A stretch of DNA of 14,666 nt from Baffinella frigidus (taxonomy: Eukaryota; Cryptophyceae; Cryptomonadales; Baffinellaceae). The stretch's first letter is position 1, and each line of letters starts with the position of its first letter. The position numbers and the translations under genes were made by a program. The notes under the pieces were generated by a model. That model worked only from the letters and a program-made list of their open reading frames with translations. It searched no databases and was not told where the DNA came from. Below are positions 6,456 through 14,666 of this stretch, in pieces. The stretch spans positions 17,305 to 31,970 of the forward strand of contig MU647596.1 in the NCBI GenBank assembly GCA_026770585.1. The letters are read 5' to 3'.

Positions 6456-7600
6456 CCCGCAACGTTCCCAAAGGACGGGGCGGAGGACGCCGACACCCGC
6501 TTGCTCCTCAGCGCCCAAGAACGTCCATCCAGGGGGAGACCTCCTCAGCTCCTCCCATGTCGGCGGCGACACCGCCCCGGCTCTCAATCTGCGCTGGCGC
6601 CCATCCAAGGTGCTGGCGCACCGCATGTGCCTAACCAGTCCAAGGCACTGTTCGCGCCCGGGGCCTCACCTGACCCCACCGCGCAACCCGGGGGGAAGTG
6701 ACTGATTTCCTCCATCCCACTCGACGGTAATAAGCGCGCCATGCCAGTCAGCCCGTCACCGCGGCGCGCCTCCTCGACTACGGCGCGCCTTCGCGCTGGT
6801 GCTCACCGCGGCGCCAGTGCTGCAATTTGTGGGCGAGCTCTCCAAGGTCTTCATGCCGCATCATCATCATCGCGCGACCACAACGCCTCGCCCACCCAAG
6901 GCCGGCGGCAACGACACCGCCCCGGCACGTGCCACAACGGACCCCTGCACCCCTCGCCGAAGGGGGGAACAAGGGGGGGGGAGCCTCACCGGTTCGGGAA
7001 ACCAGCGCTCCCTCCCACCTGACGCTGACAGCTCCAAAACACTTCAGCGCTCGTGCTACCAAGGTCCTCGGCACTCCTTCGCGCTGGCGCGCATCATCAC
7101 GCATCATCACACCGGCGCTCTACTCCGTGGGCGAGCGACTCCAGCGTCTCCGAACGACTCCATCGTGTTCGTGCGACCATCAAACGTCCTCGCCCTCTTC
7201 GTACGTGCCGGCAGCTCTCCACGACCCCGGCACTCAGCGCTGGCGCTTACACGCGGCGTCAGCGCTTCAAGAACCACCGCTTCAACAACCATCTCCACGG
7301 CCAAGCCCAGAACCTCCACGGCCAAGTCCAAGAAAGAAGCGCATCCTCAAGACCCGACAACTAGGCAGCTTAAGCTAAGTTAGTCTAAGGGTACGTCCCG
7401 ACAAGTACACCAAGTTCCAACTACAACTCGCGCATCACCCCGCCGTCCACGCGCGTCCCTTGCATCTGCTACACGCGTAGTTTCTGCAAATAGTAAGAGA
7501 GCGCTAAGCGCGGGTAGCAGGGCAGGGGATGCACTGCTCACAGGAGACGGGTGCGCCTAGCGCGCACGGCGGAAGCACGGAAGGGAAGTTGGCCTATATT
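6456..7600. other. Pro/Arg/Ser-rich low-complexity stretch, no supported gene
   Basis: Plus-strand frames stay open (6450-6701, 6799-7383) but give biased Pro/Arg/His/Ser text without motifs. Short internal repeats occur: CCTTCGCGCTGG near 6786 and 7077, GCGCTGGCGC several times, and CCACGGCCAAG twice at 7297-7325. If the LTR-like segment were real, a gag-like product could start at 6450, but nothing confirms it. Confidence 0.35.
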
Positions 7601-7639
7601 GTTTCATTATGGTGGGACCATATTCTTTCATTATGGTGG
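7595..7639. repeat. 24-bp tandem duplication (TTCATTATGGTGGGA)
   Basis: TTCATTATGGTGGGA at 7601-7615 recurs exactly at 7625-7639, each preceded by a TATT-like stretch. AT-rich block inside GC-rich sequence. Confidence 0.85.
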
Positions 7640-7844
7640 GAGGCCACGGCCTGGAACGCACCTCGTTCGGTGCCCTGTGCGGCGTTCGTCGCGCCCACGA
7701 GCGTGCTAGGACCGCGTCGCAGAGGCGCCCCTCTCCTGCCGAAGGCGCAGCGGTGCGCGGAGCGGACGCCGACAGGCAGCTGGGATCGGGATTCGGACAA
7801 GTCCGAAGGCCCGAGGCCCGTTCCGCCCATCCTCGCGCCAGGCT

Positions 7845-8090
7845 GCATCCCATCCCTGCTCCCTGTGCGCTTTCTTCTGCGTGCATGCTCTCATGCCCCG
7901 CGTGCATGCTCCGCTGCTCTCGCGTGAGCCCTCACTCTCTACGACACAAAGTCGTCAGATTCCTCGATCACAGCTTTTGTGCACGCTGGACGCATCCCAT
8001 CCCTGCCTTATGTGCGCGTCCTGCTGCGTGAACGCTCTGCTGCACCGCGTGCGTGCATGCTCTGCTGCCCCGCGTGCGCCCTCGCTTGCG
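7845..8090. repeat. Diverged 147-bp tandem duplication
   Basis: GCATCCCATCCCTGC at 7845 and 7992 opens two related units. Both continue with TGTGCGC and a GCGTGCATGCTC / CCCCGCGTGC-rich segment. Related CTCCCGCGTGCTTGCTC pieces continue at about 8155 and 8201. Open frames here follow the repeat and are not convincing genes. Confidence 0.7.
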
Positions 8091-8099
8091 TCTACCCAT

Positions 8100-8545
8100 C
8101 GCCCCCTTGCGCATGTGAGCAGCGTGCGAAGCGCGCTGCTGCTCTCCCTTCCTGCTCCCGCGTGCTTGCTCGGCTGCCCACACCTGCGTGTGATATACTG
8201 CTCCCGCGTGCTTGCTCACTCTACTGCCCCCTGCTACTCCCGCACCTTGCATACCTCCCAATCCACCTACCACCACTACCACCACGCCGCCCCATGCCCT
8301 TCCCTCCCCCGCACCCACCACTACGTACTAAGTACTATTTTGCCATGTGGGCGCAGGCGATCGCCTCCGGGTGGGCGCTGGCGCGCACGAGTGTTACAAT
8401 GTGACGAGACAACGAACCCTCATCAGGCCGCATCCCCTCCCTTCCCTTCATACTCACCGCCAACCTCCTAACACCTATCCCTGAAGGTTCAAGCGGACAT
8501 GACCTGGAGGGCAAGGCCTACTTCTCCTGCCGCACACGAGCCCTC
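8100..8545. other. Low-complexity stretch without a supported gene
   Basis: C-rich sequence with CACCACTACCACCACG-like runs near 8270. A 10-bp palindrome GGCGATCGCC sits near 8357. I see no coding region I can support. Confidence 0.4.
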
Positions 8546-8549
8546 GCTG

Positions 8550-8636
8550 GACTACATCACCCCCCCTCCCCTCCCGATTGCTGTCGCCCCGATTGCTGTC
8601 GTCCTAGACTGCATCACCCCCCCTCCCGATTGCTGT
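8550..8636. repeat. 57-bp tandem duplication (GACTRCATCACCCCCCCTCCC)
   Basis: GACTACATCACCCC at 8550 and GACTGCATCACCCC at 8607 open two units that both contain CCCGATTGCTGT. The first unit carries an extra inner copy of GATTGCTGTCG. Confidence 0.75.
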
Positions 8637-8737
8637 TCTTGTATGTTGAGGTTCTTTGAGCCCAGAATCCTGACGTGTACCTCGCTGACCTTTTGAAGCC
8701 TGCAATTTCCGGGTTTCTGAATGTGCACCCCCTTTGA

Positions 8738-9018
8738 CCTTTGCAACCCGCACAACTTGACAACCACGCTGTGTGTGTCGTTTTATTTGCAAAAGAAATG
8801 AATAGATTGACACTATTGTGAATTGTACGCCGCTCACCTGAGCCGGCGGCTCCGTGAACTTACTCAAACAACTTTTGGCCTTTGGAACCCGCACAACTCC
8901 ACAACCACACTGCATTTATTGCTTTGGTTTGCAAATAAATAAACGCATTGACACTATTTGTGAATTGTAATCCTCTCACCTGAACCGGCGGCTCTGTGCT
9001 TTTACTCAAACACCGTTT
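8738..9018. repeat. 141-bp tandem duplication
   Basis: Unit one (8738-8878) and unit two (8879-9018) share AACCCGCACAAC, ACAACCAC, GCAAA, TTGACACTATT, TGAATTGTA, CTCACCTGA, CCGGCGGCTC and ACTCAAACA in order. A partial third copy is suggested by CCTTTTGAAGCC near 8689. On the minus strand each unit holds a short peptide-like block (CLSK, TEPP, Q) ending in CAG|GTGAG, a good splice-donor pattern, so this may be a duplicated small exon with its intron. Confidence 0.85.
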
Positions 9019-9128
9019 GGGGGTCCGCAGGCGAGGACAGCATGCATCATCGCATGGCCGGCGAGGACGGCTGCGGACGTGGGGTGGGGGGGGCGCACAG
9101 CAGGCCTCGTGGCGGTGCGCCCGCGGAG

Positions 9129-9145
9129 GGACCCCTTTCGGGTCC
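9129..9145. repeat. Small hairpin GGACCC-CTTTC-GGGTCC
   Basis: Perfect 6-bp stem with a 5-nt loop (9129-9134 and 9140-9145). Another GGACC/GGTCC-rich stretch follows at 9180-9230. Confidence 0.7.
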
Positions 9146-9370
9146 TTCTGCTTCTGAGGGGCCTTTCCGAGCCGAGGAAGGACCACTTAAGGTCGTCCAC
9201 TTTAGGTCGGTCCAGTCCAAGTGGATAGGACCGGGGAGCTCATCCGTAGATTACTCCCAACTCCTCAAGAGTGAGGTGGGCTGTGGCCTTCGATGTGAGT
9301 GTAAATGAAAGCACCAAAGCACCAAAAGTACCAAAGGGGGAGCCCTCGTGACTGGAGAAGACTTATGAAA

Positions 9371-9478
9371 GTCAACTCTGTAAGTTGACTGTAAATAAAA
9401 AGGGAAAGCAATGGCTCCAAAGCCCAGTTCTCGAGACTGGGTTTTGGGGACCGGAGGCGGACCTCCCCTTTTATTTAC
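9371..9478. repeat. Cluster of nested inverted repeats
   Basis: First GTCAACT-ctgta-AGTTGAC (9371-9377 and 9383-9389). Next an outer pair GTAAATAAAAAGGGA (9391-9405) and TCCCCTTTTATTTAC (9464-9478), matching at 14 of 15 positions. Inside it lies a second stem, CCAAAGCCCAGT (9417-9428) and ACTGGGTTTTGG (9436-9447), matching at 11 of 12 with the odd pair able to wobble as G-U in RNA. The structure could be a small foldback element, a cruciform or a transcript end. Confidence 0.75.
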
Positions 9479-9508
9479 GTTGGATGACGGTGGAGGCGGC
9501 GCGTCTTC

Positions 9509-10017
9509 TCCTCCGGCCCTGGCTGACGTGGGTGGTGGCGGAGGCGGCGTGGGTGATGGCGGTGGCGACGTGTTGCCTCCTCCAGCCCTCGCTGATGTAC
9601 GTCAGATCTGGCAGACTGGAGTTGTTGAAGGTGGGCTTTGCGGGCCCTGCGTTTCTCTCCTCCCGCATCTTGCAGCCTGGTCACAGGTAAAGAGATTCGA
9701 CTTTGTGTAGCAGAGGCCGAGCTCCGTGTGGCAGCCGGGGTTGCGGCGGCGTGGGTGCCGGGCAGCGCCGCCGGCGGGGCTGTGGCCTGGGAGGCGGAGG
9801 GGGAGCGCCGCGGCTCTCCTCCGGCCCTCGCTGGCAGTTCAGGCTCTGTGGAGGATCCCCGCCCTGCACGGTCCCCGCCCTGCACGGTCCGCGTGTGTTA
9901 CGGGGGCGGGGTTCGACAGGGTCGTGGCTGGAGGATGTTTTGGCGTGGGCAGACGAGCACGGCGGCGAGCTGGTGGCTCCTCGTGCCAGCATCGAGCGCT
10001 CCTCCGGCCCTCGCTGA
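9509..10017 (+). repeat. Four dispersed copies of a PPALA-coding element
   Basis: TCCTCCGGCCCTCGCTGA variants start at 9509, 9578, 9817 and 10000. In the plus strand they read SSPPALADV, LPPPALADV, GSPPALAGS and SAPPALADS. Several differences between copies (CCG/CCA, CTG/CTC, GAC/GAT) are silent in that frame. The first two lie in frame 9411-9710 with Gly-rich linkers; the last two lie in frame 9638-10315. The region may be an exon pair of a plus-strand gene, or part of the minus-strand gene's 3' region; the two readings conflict. Confidence 0.5.
9857..9888. repeat. Perfect 16-bp tandem duplication
   Basis: CCCCGCCCTGCACGGT occurs twice without a gap (9857-9872 and 9873-9888). As 16 is not a multiple of three, it shifts any reading frame that crosses it. 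Confidence 0.9.
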
Positions 10018-10045
10018 CTCCTCGGAGTCGCACGTCCAGACCTTA

Positions 10046-10504
10046 GTCCGTGGAAAGGAGTCCGCGCCGCTGGGGCGGAAGCTGGTCGACCAGGTCGCTG
10101 TGCAGCACCAGGTCGATGCAGGTGCGACGGGGCAGCGTCCGATTTTCGAACACCAGGATTCTGGTGGAGATCCAGATGGGAGGGAGATTGAGAGGTTGAA
10201 AGTTCAGCTTGACCCTTGCCACACCCAGAGCCTGGTAATGGATTTATTGTCGCTCGAGGCTGCGCCTGTGGTGGCCACCGTTGGTTTTGCAGAGTTCGTA
10301 GATGTTGCCGGTTGAAGGATGATCCTCGAGCGTGTTGACGTCCACGCCATGGGTGAGAGTGCAGGATCGTGACATCATGGGGCAGCGGGCCAGACGGTCC
10401 GCGGAGGCGATGATCGCGACTGTCGCCGCGCTGGCTTTGTCCGGCGCGTGGACGTAGACGCGCGCCTTGGGGCCCTCGTAGTCGCGATCCAGAGAGGAGG
10501 CCTG
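10046..10504 (-). CDS. In-frame continuation of the large minus-strand ORF
   Basis: After TGA (10505-10507) the frame of the 812-codon ORF continues for 86 codons to TAA (10244-10246) and then 66 codons to TAA (10043-10045). The text stays protein-like: RDYEGPKARVYVHAPDK and GVDVNTLEDHP in the first part, LNLPPIWISTRILVFENR and DLVLHSDLVDQLPP in the second. The plus-strand frame across it (to 10315) looks like the antisense shadow. A GTGCCC...CTGACAG segment of 54 nt (10555-10502) holding the TGA could be a small in-frame intron. The TAA at 10244 overlaps an AATAAA and may be the true end. Alternatively the stops are mutations. Confidence 0.45.
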
Positions 10505-12943
10505 TCAGCCGTAAATGTGTCGCGGGGGGGGTCGGGGCTCGGGGTCGCCGGGCACCGTTTGCGGCATCATGTCGATGATCGGTGCTTGCCAGTGGTACTT
10601 CAGGTGGCAGACGGCGGCGAGAAGCCAGACGGGAAACCTCCCGGAGGGCGACGTGTGTCTCTGCAGCCAGGCCGTCATGTCGTCAGAGCGGATGCCAGCT
10701 GCGGTCAGGAGCGCCTCGTTCGTGATGGAGGCGGCTGCGTCGCGGCTCCCGAGGATGTAATCGGCCGGCCTGAAGTCCGCGTCGGGCAGGTCGCCTAAGC
10801 TGTCGGCGCCCCTCTCGAGGGGCAGCGTCAGATAGAGACCTTGTACGTCCTCTTGGCCAATGGGGGGCCTGAAAAGGGTGTACACGACGCGGTCGATCCG
10901 AATCGTAGGGGGAGAGGCGGTGGTGCAGACGCAAAGGTCGCGGACGGTGGCGTGGAACATGCACACCGTGTTCTCCTCCAAGGTGTCGTACGGGGAGAGG
11001 CGGACTGGCACGGTGAAGAACGATTTCGCAGAGGTGCGAATCTCGAGCATGGCCCAGACGAGGTGGAGTTCGAGGGCCGGGAGCTCCAACGAGGCGATCT
11101 CCTCATCGGAGAGTGACTCCACGATTTCGTCACAGTCCGAGTTCACACCCGACAGGACTTCGGGGGCGTACGTCAGGCGGATTCGAGGAGGTCCCCGGGG
11201 GCCGAAGTCGTCGATCCACGTGTCGGACCATTCAGACTCGCCGTCGCTGTCCTGGTTGCCGAAAGGTGCCCAGGGTGGTGGAGCAAGCGAGGGATGGTGT
11301 CCTCCGGCGGTTGGGTTCGGCAAAGTCAGCTCCGAGAGTTTGACTCTCTTGGCTGGGCCCGGTGAGCCGACGTTCGAGGTGCGAGGCTCAGGCGGTTGCC
11401 GCCCTCTGCCGGTGCGCGTTGCCTTGTCTGGCCGACGCAGGCTCGACTTGATGCGCTCCTCCGGTGTGCGGTTCCGCGGTGCCGAGTCGAGACCGTGTGT
11501 GCAAAGGGCCACCCGAAGCGTCATGATGAGGATCAGCATTGCAGTGATCGAAATGCACATCGAGCTGCAGATCGTCACGCTCGTCAAGGCGGCGTGGCCG
11601 TGTTGGAGCGTTCCGCTCGACGCCGTGGCGTTCACGACCTGAGTGGCCATGACAGTGCTGTTGTGGATCGAGCGTACTGTTGGTGCCGAGCGCCCAGAGT
11701 CACGGCTCTGGGTGCCGTGCGAGCGGAGCGTTGGTGCGCCCGCGCTGGAGGCAGGGGCGCGTGACGCGTGATTGGCAGACCCTCTCGGATCTGTCGCGCT
11801 TGAGGGTGGCGGGGGGCTGCGCGAGCGAGGCCTGTGGTGTTGGCAGATGCACATGTGCAGGGCCAGACGGCACGTCGGGCAAGTCGACGGATCCCCGACC
11901 GCGCTCTTCCGAGGTGCGCGTCCTGGTGAGCGTCGAGAGGCGCCCCCGCCGTCGACGGCGGAAGTTGTCGGCGCGTACAGCTGCCGGCCGTTGTGGATGA
12001 CGGTGGCGGCGATGGCCCGGTCGTCGAGCAGGTAGACGAGGGCGGTTCCGACCTGCGCGCTGTACACGTTGCCAAGTGCCGTGTGGGTGTGCTCCGTGAT
12101 ATTCACCAGGTCTGCCTGCGTGGCCACGTTGTCCTCCGTGTCGAGGGCGTTGATGGCGGCGAGTGTTGCCCGAGCGACGCGTGCCGGGCCCGGGATGACT
12201 TGTCCCGGTTGCAGCAGTGCATAGTTCTGGCCCTGACGGTGCCGCTCGCACTGCAGCATGTGCCAGACATATTGCAGAGCGGCGCAGAAGTGGCGGAACC
12301 AATCCATGAGCTCGCCGCAGATGTGGCAGCGTCGAGTCCACCCGTCGCCTGCGGGGTTCGCCGTGATGATGCCCAGGTGTTCCTCCCCTCTCGTGCCACG
12401 GAGGCGCTGGTGGGCGTGGTCGCCGGGCTGCGCGCCGTTGGGCGCGTAGCGGGCGTGCCCGAGGGCGCCGGCTGGCAGGGTGGAGAGCGTCTGGTCCTCG
12501 ATGGCGTTCTGCAGGACCCTGTCAAGGTCCCGACGTAGGGCTAGCGGGCCGAGAAGGCGCTGCACGCCTTGTTCGAGGGCAGATGCCGACAGGCCGGTGT
12601 TGTCGTGCGACGGATCGTCGAAGGTCTCGGCTAGGACCTCGTGCATTGCCCTTGCGATCTCGCCGTCGGAGGGATGCACGCGTGTCGACCGTTGGACGGG
12701 GGTCGGGGCAGGGCACCCGGCTCCTCCGTCGGGGGGGAGGCCGTACAGCTTGTGGCCGCTCGGCAACCTCCATGTCTGCAGGCGACCGTCGTCGACCAGG
12801 CGGTCGCGCTCTGTCGCGGCTGCCGGTAACGTTAGCGCCCCGACCATCTGGGCGGTGGCGTGCAACGACCGTAGGACGCGTGCGAGAAGATCCGCGCTGG
12901 TGGTGTCGTACAGGTTCTCCTGGCGTTGCTCCTGCGCCGCCAC
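10505..12943 (-). CDS. Large unidentified protein with Cys/His clusters and one membrane segment
   Basis: An open frame of 812 codons, far too long for chance. The listed start is GTG; a eukaryotic ATG start would be residue 33 (12845-12847). The frame is open upstream to TAA near 13020, so a 5' exon joined by splicing is equally possible. Product: N-terminal mixed region; first Cys/His cluster at C206, C209, H218, C220, C232, H235; second at C355, C358, H363, C365, C367, H369, H370 (CPTC...HMCICQHH), both plausible zinc sites; Arg/Ser/Pro-rich linker about 371-425; one hydrophobic segment about 452-481; basic linker 495-535; acidic patches 565-578 and 601-615; well-ordered C-terminal part 615-800 rich in aliphatic and aromatic residues. 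NST at 428 and NAT at 438 could be glycosylated if lumenal. I do not recognise the family. The frame continues beyond its TGA. Confidence 0.75.
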   Translation of the reverse strand: MAAQEQRQENLYDTTSADLLARVLRSLHATAQMVGALTLPAAATERDRLVDDGRLQTWRLPSGHKLYGLPPDGGAGCPAPTPVQRSTRVHPSDGEIARAMHEVLAETFDDPSHDNTGLSASALEQGVQRLLGPLALRRDLDRVLQNAIEDQTLSTLPAGALGHARYAPNGAQPGDHAHQRLRGTRGEEHLGIITANPAGDGWTRRCHICGELMDWFRHFCAALQYVWHMLQCERHRQGQNYALLQPGQVIPGPARVARATLAAINALDTEDNVATQADLVNITEHTHTALGNVYSAQVGTALVYLLDDRAIAATVIHNGRQLYAPTTSAVDGGGASRRSPGRAPRKSAVGDPSTCPTCRLALHMCICQHHRPRSRSPPPPSSATDPRGSANHASRAPASSAGAPTLRSHGTQSRDSGRSAPTVRSIHNSTVMATQVVNATASSGTLQHGHAALTSVTICSSMCISITAMLILIMTLRVALCTHGLDSAPRNRTPEERIKSSLRRPDKATRTGRGRQPPEPRTSNVGSPGPAKRVKLSELTLPNPTAGGHHPSLAPPPWAPFGNQDSDGESEWSDTWIDDFGPRGPPRIRLTYAPEVLSGVNSDCDEIVESLSDEEIASLELPALELHLVWAMLEIRTSAKSFFTVPVRLSPYDTLEENTVCMFHATVRDLCVCTTASPPTIRIDRVVYTLFRPPIGQEDVQGLYLTLPLERGADSLGDLPDADFRPADYILGSRDAAASITNEALLTAAGIRSDDMTAWLQRHTSPSGRFPVWLLAAVCHLKYHWQAPIIDMMPQTVPGDPEPRPPPRHIYG

Positions 12944-13036
12944 GATATAGGCTCTCCGGATCGCGATCGGCTGGAACTGTTCGCGTGCTGGCTGAGAGAC
13001 CAGCCTGGGCTGGATACGTTACGAGCCTCAAGATGC

Positions 13037-13064
13037 GCCAGAGGAGGCGCGAGCCTCCTCTGGC
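13037..13064. repeat. Perfect 12-bp hairpin with GCGA loop
   Basis: GCCAGAGGAGGC (13037-13048), loop GCGA (13049-13052), GCCTCCTCTGGC (13053-13064). As plus-strand RNA the loop is a GNRA tetraloop, a notably stable form. It lies about 94 bp upstream of the listed start of the large minus-strand ORF. Role unknown. Confidence 0.9.
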
Positions 13065-13106
13065 CACTTAAGATACTACAACTTAAGGACGCCCTCTTGA
13101 GGAATA

Positions 13107-13124
13107 TTGACTTACATAAGTCAA
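13107..13124. repeat. Perfect 8-bp inverted repeat TTGACTTA-CA-TAAGTCAA
   Basis: Arms 13107-13114 and 13117-13124. Shares the TTGAC half-site with 4226-4241 and 9371-9389. A weaker outer pairing, CTTGA with TCAAG, surrounds it. Confidence 0.8.
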
Positions 13125-13248
13125 GGGGAAGGAAAGATGGGGACGTGATTATTACAAGGAAGGCAGCTAACGGCTCCAATTCCCTCTTCACGAGAAGGAG
13201 GAATTCGGGGTCGGAGCTCATCCGAAAATTGCCTGTCCATTCCCGTGT

Positions 13249-13386
13249 CCTTCTGCTCCCAGTGGCTCCCCGTGCCGCCTCCTGTGAGCAGATTCCCCTG
13301 CTGTACTTCTACCCGCTCATAGAGCTCTGTTAGGTATAAGCCCTGTTGACCTACGCCCCTCCCTCACAGGAGGAAGGAGCAGAAGG
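13249..13386. repeat. Bipartite inverted repeat (foldback), 138 bp
   Basis: Outer arms CCTTCTGCTCC (13249-13259) and GGAGCAGAAGG (13376-13386) are perfect complements. Inner arms CCTCCTGTGAG (13278-13288) and CTCACAGGAGG (13363-13373) are also perfect. The left side has an 18-nt insert between the two blocks, the right side 2 nt. This could be a miniature foldback element whose left arm gained a short insertion. Confidence 0.85.
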
Positions 13387-13391
13387 TTCCA

Positions 13392-13413
13392 AGCGGATCC
13401 ACAGGGATCCGCT
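13392..13413. repeat. Perfect 9-bp inverted repeat with ACAG loop
   Basis: AGCGGATCC (13392-13400), loop ACAG, GGATCCGCT (13405-13413). It adjoins the foldback ending at 13386. A weaker CCGATCG/CGATCGG pair follows at about 13431-13460. Confidence 0.85.

Positions 13414-14666
<1,253 letters not shown>

Larger units (their letters stand above)
13021..13333. other. Region upstream of the large ORF, no supported gene
   Basis: A plus-strand frame 12926-13333 (135 codons) and a minus-strand frame 12832-13221 overlap here. The plus frame's second half (DGDVIITRKAANGSN, then PLLYFYPLIELC before TAG) is slightly protein-like, its first half is antisense to the large ORF. Neither is recognised. The stretch is more AT-rich than its flanks and probably contains the promoter or 5' leader of the minus-strand gene. 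Confidence 0.35.

Noticed and set aside
5988-6457. An intact Ty3/chromovirus retrotransposon
   Set aside because: The chromodomain is on the minus strand, the LTR-like segment reads on the plus strand, and no reverse transcriptase or integrase is seen.
6799-7383. 194-codon plus-strand ORF
   Set aside because: Low-complexity Pro/Arg/His/Ser text, two parallel frames equally open, as expected in C-rich DNA.
10860-11642. 260-codon plus-strand ORF inside the large minus-strand ORF
   Set aside because: Antisense shadow of a GC-rich coding frame that is three times longer.

Overview
The window looks like nuclear DNA of a eukaryotic microalga, most likely a green alga. The grounds are degenerate TTTAGGG-type (plant/green-algal) telomere-like arrays, TGTAA motifs (the usual green-algal polyadenylation signal), coding remnants broken by stops or possible small GT-AG introns, and dense GC-rich low-complexity repeats. 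I see no bacterial gene organisation, no rRNA or tRNA gene and no CRISPR array. The organism is an inference from composition; I could not search a database.

Layout. 1-650: decayed tandem arrays carrying a CCAGC...GCTGG inverted repeat, then GC-rich short repeats. 650-2440: no gene I can support, but a 22-bp perfect palindrome, 38-bp and 42-bp tandem arrays and a short telomere-like tract. 2443-3746 (+): a superfamily-3, D5-like helicase of the kind found in polinton-like viruses, virophages, large DNA viruses and some phages. It is open for 343 codons, then continues in the same frame through TAG, TAG, TAA and TGA. Its Walker B glutamate and arginine finger also appear replaced, so I read it as a dead endogenous viral-type gene. 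4425-5700 (-): short coding-like blocks in different frames, one with a PD-x15-ELK pattern resembling a PD-(D/E)XK nuclease, interrupted by a telomere-like array. 5727-5950: a long TTGAGGG/TTTAGGG array. 5988-6272 (-): a chromodomain fragment. 6290-9480: proline/arginine-rich low-complexity sequence, a weak LTR-like candidate and several tandem duplications (24, 57, 141 and 147 bp).

9500-12943 is dominated by a minus-strand open frame of 812 codons. Its product resembles nothing I recognise: two Cys/His clusters, one hydrophobic segment and two acidic patches. The same frame continues past its TGA for 86 and then 66 coding-like codons, so the gene is probably longer and may be spliced. A perfect 12-bp stem with a GCGA loop lies just upstream. 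13037-13413 is rich in inverted repeats, 13414-14560 has no convincing gene, and the window ends in a 107-base C run that is probably an assembly artefact.

I see no operon-like cooperation between the genes. The common theme is decay: three of the four coding regions carry stops, frame changes or lost key residues, and telomere-like arrays sit at the edges of the helicase, nuclease-like and chromodomain remnants. The large minus-strand ORF is the only candidate for a working gene.
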